DNA from: Myxocyprinus asiaticus
Taxonomy: Eukaryota; Chordata; Actinopteri; Cypriniformes; Catostomidae
Assembly: GCF_019703515.2 (NCBI RefSeq)
Contig: NC_059365.1
Location: 38,144,001 to 38,208,000 of the forward strand
Direction of reading: 5' to 3'
DNA: 64,000 nt
Numbering within the stretch: the stretch's first letter is position 1; every line of letters begins with the position of its first letter. Shown here piece by piece: positions 10,663 through 23,531 of this stretch. Made by a program: the position numbers and the translations under genes. The notes below the pieces were generated by a model. That model was not told the origin of the DNA, searched no databases, and saw only the letters and a program-made list of their open reading frames with translations.

Positions 10663-10670
10663 TATATATA
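10568..10670. repeat. Compound (TG)n(TA)n microsatellite abutting a Tc1 end
   Basis: Begins inside the terminal CCAGTG of the Tc1 element with TG repeats (to about 10608), then TA repeats with GATA interruptions. It is the reverse complement in layout of the array at 9285-9372. Confidence 0.95.
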
Positions 10671-12555
10671 TAGATATTTAAATCACTCTTTAAATGGATT
10701 CTGGATTGAAACCAATGGATTGAAATTCTTTTTTTTTTTTATACTTTATATCGGTTCCAGGCACACTTCACTCAGCAACGATGAATTCTTGGCTGTTCGG
10801 GCCACTGAATGCACAAAACCACATACCACATATCCAAATACCTTTCAAGACCCTTCCATAAATCACTTAATACGTAACTGTTACATGATGGTGAGGGTGA
10901 TCTGCATGGCATTAAAATCAATAGCATATAGTAAAAACACACATTTCTTGCATCACTGAATTGTTCAGTAGGCTTAAGTAAAAAATACTGACTGACAATC
11001 TTGCAAGTTTGCAATTAAAGCATGAAATTACTTGATAAACAGTTTTCTTTTCTGTGTTGATGTATTTCCTGTTGAAACAGGAAGTTAGGGTGGGGCATAT
11101 CCAAGAGCTCGTCTTTGTTTTTTTAAATAGCCAATAGCCTTCAGTTTATGTGACAGCCATGAACATGATTTGTTACTTGCTATTGCCTTCAGAAGATGCT
11201 ATTATGGGGAGGAACATTCTCATTCTAGAAAGCATTTGATTTGATAAAATGAGTCAGTTAAAGATATGTTCTCAGATTTTTTTTGTCAGTTTTCCTGGAA
11301 GACATGCATATATCTGCACATATCGTCAGTTTTAAGGATTACACTAGCATATAGATGGCCTCAAAGCTCTTAAAGGACTAAAGCCACAACACTCCAATTT
11401 TCATGAGCTCTTTACAAACTTTTTCTATGTGATATTTACAGTACACATGGGATGTATTTTTGACAGCAAAGCAGACAAGCCAAAATCTGTAATGGTGTTT
11501 GGATCGCTACGTCAAGCGTTAAGACTTATAAAAGATCTGGTTCATGATTAATGTAAGCTGATGTTTGTTCATTTGCTTTGAGAGAACTCATCTCAGTTTA
11601 GACAATAGAGTTCATAATATTCTCAGTGGGGATTGGACTTAGACGAAGCCTCCATTGGTCTTTAACTTTCCACTCTCAGTATTGGTTTTGGTGACTTTTG
11701 AGATCACAGCAAATGCAACTGAGGTTCCTGAAATAAACACTGCAATGAGAAAAGCAATGCTGTTGTCTTAAAGTGACTGAGCAGCATACTAAGGCATCTG
11801 AAGTCAAAACATTATACATCTTTATTTCATAATTACATTGTGCTTAGATTCTAGTTGCAGATGTGAGAAGGCAAGCTCGCAAACAACTATTTTGTTCCAC
11901 TGCAACATTCACAATATGGCCACAAGTAAGCAATTAGAAATGTGCAAAACTGCACATTTACAAAATTGATAAGTTGATGAGTTGACTGAGCATGCTGTCA
12001 GCACATTAATTAAAGTACCGCCACTAAAAATATCAAAACTAAAATTTATAGGAGAGACCGGGGCTAGTTGTCACACTTTTTTACTACAATGAATATTTCT
12101 CATATTTTTGAAAGTCAATTTCTCTATAGACACATACCCTAAAGTCTTGGCTACAAAAAAGCAACTGAACATTTCCACTGTTATTGCCCAAGAAAAAATA
12201 TACAGTTCACTGAACAAATATTGAGCTCTTGTGACAACACGCCCAAATGCCCAAATTGTTGTCACAATGGAACCTGCAATTAAACGAGTGGCATAGGTAA
12301 AACCATGCAGTAAGCCATGTGAATAAAAGCTTCATCATCTGTCTCGTTTTCCAAGCAGACTGGCTTTGGTCTACTCTAGAAGTCCATCCTTTCAGGGACT
12401 TTAAAAATGATTCAGTGCAGGATGTTGCTCAATTGATCTGATGCACATTAAGTAAACTTTGTTGGCATAAAATTTGTTGGAATCAGAAGCAGAAGTTCTT
12501 GAACAGCACATCTACTCCACAAGGTACAAGCTACAAAGCTAAACAAATGTTAACA
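10671..12555. other. Non-coding DNA; dispersed repeat copy near 11180-11400
   Basis: The stretch around 11185-11400 (TTGCTATTG, GGGACATTCTCATTCT-like, AGCATTTGATT, CACTCCAATTT) is similar to 19040-19270, so both belong to one dispersed family whose ends I could not define. No other feature is recognised. Frames at 12071-12265 and 10772-11014 lack motifs. Confidence 0.5.
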
Positions 12556-13056
12556 CAGTGGGGACCAAAAGTCTGAGACCACATTCAAAATCTGGGATTT
12601 TTTATTTTTATTTACACCTGGAAAAAAACAGAAAGTTTTAGGATTTTAAATAGAAGTTAACGTAAAATGAATAAGACATATTTAAGATTCTTCACTATTT
12701 CTAGGTCACTAATTTCAATTGACAATGTTAACTCCTTTGTACAAAAGGTCAGATTTCCTTGCTTCCATTGAAGCACACAAGATGCCCTTTGGAACGTTCT
12801 TGAATCATGCTGGTTTTGCACAGCCTTGCGAAGTCCATGCCAGCTTGTGTGCATGCTGTCATTAAAGCAAAAGGGAGACTTTTTGGTTTATGAACAACCA
12901 TGAACAAACTGTTATTTCTGTATACTATAATTATTATTTTTTTATATGCAACTCATCACTCAAATAGTAATGCTGATAATATAATTTGTAAATATAAATT
13001 TGTATTAAATTAAAAATATAAGCATTTTCACTAGTAATCTCAGACTACCAAACTCC
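12556..13056. mobile_element. Degraded non-autonomous element with CAGTGGGGACCAAAAGTCTGAGACCA end
   Basis: The left end CAGTGGGGACCAAAAGTCTG is mirrored, with several mismatches, by ATCTCAGACTACCAAACTCC near 13030-13056. Fish genomes hold many short Tc1-related elements with this type of end, though that is recall. No intact transposase is present; the minus frame at 12657-12854 may be a scrap. Confidence 0.5.
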
Positions 13057-13195
13057 ATGTATATAGACTACATATGGGACTTTCTTGACACAGTCCAGCA
13101 TCCCTGATTCCAAGATCGCCCAGTTTTTTGGCTGTTCTCTGTGGCTGGATGTGTTCTTTTGTCATACTATATATATATATATATATATTTATATA

Positions 13196-14668
<1,473 letters not shown>

Positions 14669-14698
14669 TATGTGTGTATATATATATATATATATATG
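14669..14698. repeat. Short (TG)(TA)n microsatellite between two elements
   Basis: A short TG then TA run joining the end of the Tc1 element to the truncated LTR element. The TA run may be the shared target DNA for both insertions. Confidence 0.85.
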
Positions 14699-15273
14699 CC
14701 GAAACCTGAGAAGGAGGAGGGATGCGCTGTTGCGGAGTCCTCGCCACTGCCATCCGCCAGGGGAGTAGCCGCGGCTGTCTGCCTGGGGATAGACGGGTCA
14801 CTGCCGGCCGCTGAGAAGGGGAAGAGCGGTTCCGTCCGCCAGGGGCTGGAGGATTCACTGCCATCCACCGGGGGAGGAGCGAGCTGGTGTCCGCCAGAGG
14901 GTGAAGGAGCGGTTGAGGACTGTGGGACAGCGCAACCAGGAGCCGGTGAGCAAGTTCTTCTCTCTTTCCTCCTCACCCTTTCCCTCTCCCCACGCCTCCC
15001 CTTGTCTCTCCCCCAGGTTCACAGGAAGCGGGGTGGGTGACAGAACGGCCGGAAGGGCAGCGTCCCCCCCCCTCCCCCGGAGATTGGGGGGGGCGGGGTA
15101 GTCAGACTGGTGGCGCCCCGGCCTGGGAGGAGTGTGACGAGGAGGAGGACGTGGCCGGGCCGTGATGGAGTCCTTATGTTTTATGTTGTTTTAAGTTCAT
15201 TTATGCATTAAAAGTTTATGTTGATTATTCAGCTGGTTCCCGCCTCCTCCTTGCTCGACATTTTACTGTTACA
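14698..15273 (+). mobile_element. Second copy of the short LTR element, 5'-truncated
   Basis: It starts inside the primer-binding site (GCCGAAACC at 14698) and follows the internal region of the 4.5-kb copy, including the CTGCCATCCGCCAGGGG motif, the CT-rich tract, and GACTGGTGGCGCCCCGGCCTG. The 3' LTR (15133-15273) starts TGTGACGAGG and ends CTGTTACA but is only about 141 bp, lacking the middle of the 298-bp LTR. The 5' LTR is absent. A TA microsatellite adjoins both edges, so slippage or recombination in TA repeats may have removed the 5' part. Confidence 0.85.
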
Positions 15274-15293
15274 TATATATATATATATATATT

Positions 15294-15639
15294 CCAGTAA
15301 TTTTACATAATAATCCCAGAGCAGTCATTAATTACCTATTTTAGTTTCCTGATTTTAAAAAGTGACTTACAATTTTTTTAATCACATGAACAGTGCATGT
15401 AAATAAAGCTATCAAAAAGTTCCTAGTACACATCTAATTTTCCACAACTTATGTTTTCTGGAGTTTTTTTGTCTACTGATTTCTAATTCTAATTTCTTGA
15501 AATTTTTTATTTTTCATCAGCGGAACAATCCAAAAACACTTTAAACAACTGTACAACCCATTGATGAGACTGTAAGTCTATCCCTCACAGCCTCGATGTC
15601 ATTTCTGTCAAAAATCAAAGATGCCGCTTCCCAATTCCC
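15294..15639. other. No gene seen; repeat block near 15580-15625
   Basis: ACTGTAAGTCTATCCCTCAC near 15570-15590 recurs at about 18327-18346 (ACTGTAAGTCTAGCCCTCAC), so a small dispersed repeat is present. Nothing else is recognised. Confidence 0.5.
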
Positions 15640-15720
15640 AAGTCCTTTTTTACCATAAATCTCCACTTTTACTTTCAAAATGTGAAAGTGAAAGTGGAGA
15701 TTTATAGTAAAAAAGGACTT
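15640..15720. repeat. Near-perfect hairpin, arms about 38 bp
   Basis: AAGTCCTTTTTTACCATAAA... is answered by ...TTTATAGTAAAAAAGGACTT with almost no loop. The inner arms consist of alternating GAAAGT/ACTTTC motifs. It is the left part of the dispersed repeat that continues to about 15980. Confidence 0.85.
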
Positions 15721-15980
15721 AAACATTGATCTGTTTCTCACCCACGTTTATCATATCACTTTTGAAGATGATCACTGGAGTCTTATAGATTACTTTTATG
15801 TGGCCTGTATGTGATTTTTGGAGCTTCAAAGGTCTGATCATCATTCACTTGCATTGTATGGACCTACAGAGCTGAGATATTCTTCTAAAAATCTTCGTTT
15901 GTGTTCTGCTGAAGAAAGAAAGTTGAGGGTGAGTAAATGATGAGAGAATTTACATTTTTGGGTGAACTATCTCTTCAAGT
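15640..15980. mobile_element. Dispersed non-autonomous element with hairpin and TGGGTGAACTATC end
   Basis: From the hairpin through TTGCATTGTATGGACCTACA and GTGTTCTGCTGAAGAAAGAA to TTTTGGGTGAACTATCTCTT. This order is common in cyprinid genomes as a short DNA-transposon repeat (recall). The right end is a mutated form of CTATCCCTTTAA, suggesting TTAA targeting. No coding capacity. Confidence 0.6.
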
Positions 15981-17564
15981 AAAATGAAAATGTAATGAAC
16001 AAGTATACGATTCTGTACATCAATAATGCTTATTTAAAAGAGCAACCTCTAAGCAATAACATATTCCTCTAGGAAATTACCTTCATTTTAGTGACATTTA
16101 AATGCTTTTTCCAAGGATTATCTCATATTATGACAGCAGTTATAAATATAATGGGAAAAAGACAAAAACACTACCAAAAAGCCATTACAATTCAATCTTG
16201 CAATCTTGAATCAAAAATTCAAACATTACCTTGCGTGATTCAGATAAATACAAACACAAACCATTCTAATTAGATCAGTAACTGCTCTGTTTTTGAAACA
16301 GGGTAACTGTGTCACGGCTCTGCACATATGGCTGTAGTGTGGGTGGATGGGTCATCAAACTGATCGGCCTCCAGGTTTGCTCTACATTAGACGTAGTGTG
16401 AGAGTTCCCATTCATACGCTAGACGTGTGTTAAAGTTAAAACTAACCCAAGTGTGCACACACTCAAGCCAACATTCTTTACAGGTGATTTATGATTCGCT
16501 AATGCCAGAAATGATGATTCGTTAAGTATGGCACTTCATCATGTTGAAAAAGGCCACACAAGGAGGTTAAAGGTCACGATGCAAGTCCACCGGAGATGTG
16601 GTTTAACATAAATCAATTTGTGTAATGTGATGTAACAGACTATAATCAAATCCAAGTGAAACAACTATTCCATAAGCAATTGGTAAGCCAGTCACGTGCT
16701 GATGATGACTGAAAAAATTATTAACAAATATGATTAAAAAGTTTGTGGTCCTGAAAGCCGACAAGGTGTGATTTAACCCCTGGATACATGCCAGACGGAA
16801 CGTTTGGCACATTCTAAATCATAATTTCAAACAATCAGTATTGTCTAATGCACCTAAAGCTCCTCAAGCTCGTGGTGGTGGCATACTAAGTCATTATTGC
16901 ATTTGTGCATTCCTCTCAAATACAGCAGTAACAAATAAAGAAAAAGTGATGAGCGAGAAAATGTGTGCAATCCACTTTTTGTAACTGTCTTTAGCCACTG
17001 GTCAAACAGGGCCCAGTAACAAGGGCCCTGATGTACCCTGTGTGTGCCATATGCTCCTGATATAAATCTGTGACTGCAAAAACAGTTTGTATATAGTGCA
17101 TAGGTAAATGGTAACAGGATTAAGTTTAAATTAAGTTAAGAACAGATTTATCGGTCCGTGCCAAACACATACGCTAATGTTATTTTTAGGAAACATCTAT
17201 AGGAAAGAAGGAAGACATAACAATGGGCATGTATCCAAGCTGTGTTAACTACACGAAAACAGGTTGAACCTTTGGGGTCATACATTTATACATTATTATG
17301 GTAGATTATTTTGCATCAGTTTTCTTTAAGGCCTATTTCACACAGCTCACATAACAGGTGTTGAACAGGTAAAATTTTCACATTGACAGAAAATATACAG
17401 AAAAAAATGATTTTTGGATTACATGGAGTATTTCCTTTGATAATAGCCATAAATTATGTAATGGTTATCAGGAATGGGTCTTTGAGAACTATTAGAAGTG
17501 TAATCGTTGTGAGATCTAATTTACATCAGGAGGGGGATCGCATTTATATCCAAATTGCAATATA
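15981..17564. other. Intergenic DNA, nothing recognised
   Basis: About 1.6 kb without recognised repeat ends, coding motifs or RNA genes. Short frames at 16091, 16603 and 17383 have no similarity I can name. Confidence 0.5.
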
Positions 17565-18320
17565 CATTGGCAAGAAAAAGTATGTGAACCCTTTGGAATT
17601 ACCTGCATTTATGTGCAGTATAAATTTGTCTTAAAATCTGGTTTGATTTTCATGTAAGTTACAATAATTAACAAACACAATCTTTCAACTTATAACACAC
17701 AAATCATTGTATTGTTTTTACACATACTGAATCCATCATTCAAACATTCAGAGTGTAGGATGGAAAAAGTATGTGAACCCCTAGGCTAATGACGTCAACA
17801 AAAGTCAGGAGTTGGCAAACCTGGCGTTCAATTAATGAAATGAGATTGGAGGTGTGGGTTAGAGCTACTTTGACTTATAAAAAGCAATCAAACATTTTGA
17901 GTTTGCAATTCACAAGAAGCATCTGCTGATACGGACCATGCCTCGCAAAAAAAAAAAGAGATCTCAGAAGACCTACGATCAAGAATTGTTGCTTTGCATA
18001 AAGCTGGAAAGGGTTTAAAAAGTTATCTTGAAGAGCTTAAATATTCATCTGTCCAAATTTAGACAAAATGTCTATAAATGGAGACCATTTAGTACTGTGG
18101 CTACTCTCCCTAGAAGTGGCTGTCTAGAAAAGAAGACTCAAAGGGCACACATCAGAATGCTCAATGAGGTAAAAAAAAGAACCCTAAAGTGACAGCTAAA
18201 GACTTCAAAAGCAATCAGTGGAACAGGTTGACATCTCTGTTCATAAGTATACTATACGGAAAACATTAAACAGGCATGGTGTCCATGGCAGGACACCATG
18301 AAGAAACCTTGCATCAAACC
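17565..18320 (+). mobile_element. Tc1-like transposon, 5' half only
   Basis: It begins CATTGGCAAGAAAAAGTATG after a TA (17563-17564). The subterminal repeat GAAAAAGTATGTGAACCCCT recurs at about 17763, as in IR/DR Tc1 elements. Similarity to the element at 60401-61764 is clear, for example AAACATTTTGAGTTTGC and GGCATGGTGTCCATGGCAGG. It stops abruptly after GCATCAAACCCAAC and joins an unrelated repeat, so the 3' half has been lost. Confidence 0.88.
17938..18312 (+). pseudogene. N-terminal fragment of a Tc1-like transposase
   Basis: The ATG at 17938 (MPRKK...) fits the family start. An A run at 17946-17957 causes a frameshift, and more shifts and stops follow. Recognisable pieces include EDLRSRIVALHKAGK, the first HTH helix region, and a later NRHGVHGRTP-like segment before the truncation. 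The DDE catalytic domain is absent. The same family is present, inverted and differently deleted, near 61.4 kb. Confidence 0.8.
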
Positions 18321-20607
18321 CAACAGACTGTAAGTCTAGCCCTCACAGTCTCGTTTGCATCCACGTAAATTTCAATATGGCGTCTAACCTGACTTTGGTC
18401 TATTGAGTGGATTACTTCCACATCTGTGAAAACGTAGGGTAAAACTTAAGACAGTAGTAAAGTGACGTATTCTGCTATGACCTTTACACTGTAGCCTCAC
18501 CTGACATCTATGTTATCACATTTTGCATACCTGCTTTGTGCCCAGCAAACATAACCGTATATTCTGAAACCGTTGGCCCTGAGGAGAGTGAGGGGGACGT
18601 ATAAGATGAGAATCCAGCGGACAGGTTATTGAATTATGGAGATCTCTGGTAGAGCACGCAGAAATGCCTGCCGGTCAGCATGGATGCAGAGCAGATGCTG
18701 ATAACAGCACATTTAATGATGTGTCCTGTAAAATATGCCAGTCAAGAGCAGAAAACAGACCTGGTGTGGGAAATATACCGTGCAGGTATGCGGCCGCTTC
18801 TCATGCATGTTTACAGAGCGCTTCCATCTCCTCAAGTGAACTGGAACAGCCGTACCATGATCTGTGATCTGCAACTTCAAGCACTATAAAGGATTTGTCA
18901 AAGACAGTAAGCATTGAAAACCTTTCGTAACTGGAATAAAAGAATGTTTGTGAGCAAAGCCGAAGCACAGTCAGATAGAAAGACTTGGGTTATCTGTTAT
19001 CTCTGTTTATTTTTGTTTTATTTATTTTTTTATTGCCAATGATTTACTCCTTGCTATTGTTTGTCAGAGGCAGGTAATATTAGGAAGAGGGACATTCTCA
19101 TTCTTGAGAGCATTTGATTGGACAAAGATTTTGATTTGCTTATGGGTGCAAGATGAGTTATTAATATTTTTGGTCTCTTTTTCCAAAAGAGAAAAACTGT
19201 AAACTTAAAATGTGTATATCTGCTAAAAGTTGACTTTTTGTTGACTAAAAACCACAAACTCCAATTTCTTGGGGTTGGTCTTTTATGGACTCTTGCAATA
19301 CATCAGCATACAATTGTTCATTTCATTTTTCATTGGAAAATTTTATCAGTTTAGAACTATAAACACTCTGTGCCTCATTTGTATTCTGTTAATGGACATC
19401 TGTGCGTGTTTGCATCCATGTATGTTTGGATACATTTGAAACAGCCTTAGGAGGAGGGCTACCCCAGCTGAGTTTTGGTTCCTCCCAAGGTTTCTTCCTT
19501 AACTTACTTAAACATTTTTGGGAGTTTTTCTTCCCACTGTCACATTTGGCTTGCTTACTATGATTTGAATGGCACTATTCTTAGTAAATATGGCCATAAC
19601 CACAATAGACATTAATATTCAGATTATTTTCAGTGACAAATTTTTAAACTTTTTCCTTTGGTCCCCTTCCTGCACTGCAAAAATAATTTTCTTACTCTGT
19701 ATTTTGCAAAAATGGGTTAAGAAAAATATACTTTAATCAAATTTATTTTCACTTAAAATTAATGTTAATAATGTATATAATAATTCTAATAATAATAATA
19801 ACAATTTTAAAAATCCCCCCCCCCCCACCTCATCACCCCTTACACCCAGCTGACTCAAATCACAACACACAATAATACCTATGTGACTCTCAGGCTACAG
19901 TTACAAATATCCTCAACATGTAAACAGAGAAGTTTAATCTGCCTGGAACACGTACAGAAGACAAACATGTATTTCTAAATACACATCAGTGCCAAATGAG
20001 CTCAAACCTGCCTGTCCTTTTACCCCTGTCCAAGTCCTAGATGTTAAAGTAGCCTGAAAGAATAACAGGCCCTTACTCTTAAAGAGTCATGAATTTTGGA
20101 ATCCTCCAACTTACCGGTTTAAGAACTCATGTAAGTTTACTATTTGTGGTTGTGCTTTACAGGGGACATCTCACTGTTTACAGAGTGACTAAATCAGCAG
20201 CTGACCCAAGCTTGGAAAAGAGACGTCTGGCCCATTAGGTTTAATAGGAGGGTTCCCACCAGAAGAGACTGAGGGAGAGAGCCACAGAAATGAAAAAAGT
20301 GCAGGGGATTTGCCATCAACATCTTAAACATTCCAGAGTTCAGTTTACAGTAGCTGATCTTGAGAGAAAGAGTGGAAGGGAGTTAAGGGCTATGAGTGTA
20401 TACAAAATGGAAGACATTATTTATCATGAGGAATACATGCGGCATCTGAATATACACAAGTCTACATTTGGATACCTACAACATCTACAGCTGGATGATT
20501 GTTACTTTAAAGACACAGTTTACCCCAAAATGCTAATTCTGTTACTAATCCTCAAGTCTTTTGAATTTCGATATTGTAGTGATATTGTAGTTACTGCATT
20601 ACGTAAA
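18321..20607. other. Intergenic DNA with dispersed repeat pieces, no gene seen
   Basis: 18322-18400 shares a block with 15.57 kb. 19040-19270 is similar to 11.2-11.4 kb. A C run lies near 19816-19827 after AATAAT repeats. The frame 20290-20631 (113 codons) has no recognised motif and runs into the DIRS element. Confidence 0.5.
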
Positions 20608-20800
20608 GTTCCCTATCTGTCACTCACTTGACGTTGTGTCGATGTAGTGTCACTAGGGGTCACTCTTGGGAGCCCGAAACACCTGTGGTATTTGAGAAAA
20701 GGCCAATGAAAATTGGCGAGTGGTATTTGCATACTACTCCCCCGAAACATATGGTTATAAAAGGAGTTGGTATGCAACCACTCATTCAGATTTTCTCTTC
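20608..20800 (+). repeat. Left inverted terminal repeat of the DIRS element
   Basis: Starts GTTCCCTATCTGTCACTCAC and continues through GTGTCGATGTAGTGTCACTA. It is inverted relative to the right end at about 24470-24669. A TTATAAAAGGAG box near 20756 could serve as the TATA promoter, an inference from position before the gag frame. Confidence 0.88.
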
Positions 20801-21028
20801 GGAGCCGAACGGTCGATGTTCACTGAGCTGAATTCCCACGGCTGTTCATTCACCTCTGCTGGATCTGATGGCGCATTTCAGTGGCATCTCCCCCCCTGCA
20901 CTGGTGCACTGCAGAGAACGCCCCTGGGCGCTTCGGCAGAAATAAAAGTGTATATTCTAAAAAAGAGTATATTTCTCTAAAAGAGCGGCACACACGGAAC
21001 GTCTTTTTAAAGACGAATCTTTTAAAAG

Positions 21029-22046
21029 ATGCCTTTCCGTTTGTGTGTTATTCCTGGTTGCGGTCGTTATCCCTCGCCTTCTGACGGTCACGATCGCTGT
21101 CTTTCATGTCTGGGCGCTATCCACGCGGCGACAGCATTCATGGATGGATCATGTACTCATTGCGAGAACATGACCATGGAAACGTTGCAGTCGCGGCTTG
21201 CCTTCGTAAGAAAGCAAGCCACCCCAGTGGCTCCCCGTCTCGGTCCTTCTACCTACGGGTATGAGGCCAGCGCGGCTAGCACTGGGGGCGATTTAGGGAC
21301 CCCAACGGGACCACCTCCACCGGGTATCCCCCCACGGACCTCTCATTCCCCAGCACGCTCGTCTGTCTTCTGGGCTTCCGGATGAGTCCGCCGGCTCGTC
21401 TCACGGCGAGTTCGACCTCTTGTTCGGAGCTCGCGAAGGTGATGAGCTCTCGAGCGCAGCATTGGAGAGCGAGCTCGTCCAGTCGGACACGGAAGCCTCA
21501 GCTGGGATCCCCCCCTCGGGTATGGTTGCCCAGTCACAGGCTGACGCGGAGATGACGGACATGCTTTCCCGGGCAGCCGCGAGCATCAGGCTAGAGTGGA
21601 ACCCTCCGCTCTCCCCTGAACCCTCGCGGCTCGATGATTGGTTCCTGGGCTCGCGGCGCCGCTCACAGCCATGCCCCGCCCCAGTTCCTTTCTACTCGGA
21701 AGTGCACGAGGAGCTGACCAGGTCGTGGGAGGCACCTTTTACTGCCCGGTCCCGATCTTTCAGCTCCCCCGCCCTCACTACCCTCGATGGTGGGGCAGCC
21801 AAGGGCTATTCAGCGATCCCCCCAGTGGATAAGGCGCTCGTGGTGCACCTATGCCCGCAGAGCGCAGCCACCTGGCGCGGGCACCCAAAGCTCCCGTCCA
21901 AGGCCTGTAGGTTTACGTCGTCCCTGACGGCAACGGCACGGTTCCTTGGTGCCCCCATTTCCCAGGTTGGCCTATTCGGTGACACCGTTGAGGACTTTGC
22001 CCAGCAGTTCTCGGCGGTGAAGCAGCAGACGGAGGGGTTGAGATGA
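21029..22046 (+). pseudogene. DIRS gag-like ORF1, frameshifted
   Basis: The start at 21029 (MPFRLCVIPGCGRYPS) opens a Cys/His-rich head: Cys6, Cys11, Cys24, Cys27, His32, Cys42 and Cys45, a likely zinc-binding module. This frame ends at 21385. The sequence carries on in another frame as DESAGSSHGEFDLLFGA and then 21420-22046, with a proline/serine-rich middle and a folded-looking C-terminal part (YSAIPPVDKALVVHLCP, LFGDTVEDFAQQF). The product would bind RNA and form particles. A single shift near 21385 separates the halves. The gag assignment rests on position and on resemblance to fish DIRS ORF1. Confidence 0.8.
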
Positions 22047-22544
22047 AGAAGGGGTTTTACAGCCCCTACTTCATTGTATCGAAGAAAGGCAGTGGGTTGC
22101 GGCCAATCTTGGACCTGCGAGTCTCCTCCTCCTCCTCTGCACTTCAAGTCGCTGCGAGCCACTCACATCCCGGGCGACCTCAACACTGCAGCGGACACGC
22201 TGTCACGACAGGTTACCCTCAGGGGAGAGTGGAGACTCCACCCTCAGGTGGTCCAGCTGATTTGGAGTCAATTCGGGCAGGCACAGGTAGACCTGTTCGC
22301 TTCCCGAGAATCCTACCACTACCCGCTCTGGTACACCCTGACCGAGGCACCTCTTGGTATAGATGCGCTGGCACACAGCTGGCCCCATGGACTACGCAAA
22401 TATGCGTTTCCCCCAGTGAGCCTATTTGCACAGACCCTGTGCAAGGTCAGGGAGGATGAGGAGCAGGTCATCCTGGTAGCACCCTACTGGCCCACCCATA
22501 CATGGTTCTCGGACCTCACGCTGGACGGGATGTGGAAGACTTAA
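22043..22544 (+). pseudogene. DIRS RT/RNase H remnant with large internal deletion
   Basis: The first piece (22043-22122) reads GFYSPYFIVSKKGSGLRPILDL, the usual start of the DIRS reverse transcriptase. It is followed at once by CTCCTCCTCCTCCTC and then, in another frame, by the end of the RNase H region, HIPGDLNTAADTLSR. Next comes the conserved connector WRLHPQVVQLIWSQFGQAQV ... DLFASRES ... LRKYAFPPVSL. The polymerase core, including the catalytic aspartate pair and the RNase H active site, is missing, probably over 1 kb. The pyrimidine repeat at the junction may mark where the deletion was sealed. Confidence 0.87.
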
Positions 22545-23531
22545 GTGGCATACCACCCGCAGTGGTAGACATGATCACTCAGGCTAGGGCCCCTTCTACG
22601 AGGCGCCTGTATGCCTTGAAGTGGCGTCTGTTCCCTAAGTGGTGTTCTTCCCGACGCAAAGACCCCCAGAGATGCACAGTCGGATCGGTGCTTTCCTTCC
22701 TGGAGGAGAGGTTGGAAGGGCAGCTGTCCCCCTCCACCTTGAAGGTGTATGTAGCCGCTATAGTGGCACACCACGACACAGTGGATGGTAAGTCCTTAGG
22801 GAAGCACGACCTGATCATCAGTTTCCTGAGAGATGCCAGGAGGTTGAATCCCTTCAGACCGCACCTCATTCCCTCATGGGACATCTCTGTAGTTCTTCTG
22901 GGTCTACAGGGAGCCCCCTTTGAGCCCCTGCAGTCAGCTGAGCTTAAGGCACTCTCTTTGAAGTCTGCCCTCCTGACTGCGCTCACTTCCATCAAGAGGG
23001 TAGGAGACCTGCAAGCATTCTCTGTCAGCGAAACGTGCCTGGAGTTTGGTCCGGGCTACTCTCACGTGATCCTGAGACCTCGACCGGGCTATGTGCCCAA
23101 GGTTCCCACGACCCCTTTTAGGGATCAGGTGGTGAACCTGCAAGCGCTGCCCCAGGAGGAGGCAGACCCAGCTCTGAAGTTGCTGTGTCCACCTGTATTT
23201 GGATCGCACGCAGAGCTTTAGAGTCTCTGAGCAGCTCTTTGTCTGCTTTGTTGGACAGTGGAAAGGAAGCGCTGCCTCCAAGCAGAGGATCGCCCAGTGG
23301 CTCATTGTCGCCATAGCAATGGCATATCACGCTCAGGACGTGCCGCCCCCGTCAGGGCTATGAGCCCATTCTACCAGGGGTGTGGTGGCCTCCTGGGCCT
23401 TGACCAGTGGTGCCTCTCTAACAGACATTTGCAGAGCAGTGGGCTGGGCAACACCCAACACATTTGCGAGGTTCTACAATCTCCGGGTGGAACCGGTTTC
23501 GTCCCGTGTAGTGGCAGGCACAAGCAGGTAA
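22502..23531 (+). pseudogene. DIRS tyrosine recombinase, one frameshift and one stop
   Basis: The N-terminal SAM-like core-binding part contains APSTRRLYALKWRLFPKWC (residues 30-48). The catalytic part has the first Arg in SIKRVGDL (Arg166). After a frameshift near 23180-23200, the reading resumes as YLDRTQSFRVSEQLF. A TGA at 23361 (probably decayed CGA) precedes HSTRGVVASWA, with catalytic His at 23367 and Arg at 23376. The nucleophile Tyr is in RFYNL at 23475. The frame ends TAA at 23529-23531. All four R-H-R-Y residues are therefore still encoded. The enzyme would insert circular element DNA. This copy is only lightly damaged compared with the RT. Confidence 0.9.

Noticed and set aside
15640..15720. 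microRNA precursor
   Set aside because: The hairpin is too perfect, lacks a normal loop and is part of a dispersed repeat; better seen as a transposon-derived inverted repeat.
20290..20631. 113-codon frame just upstream of the DIRS element
   Set aside because: Starts in unique AT-rich DNA and runs into the DIRS terminal repeat; no domain recognised.
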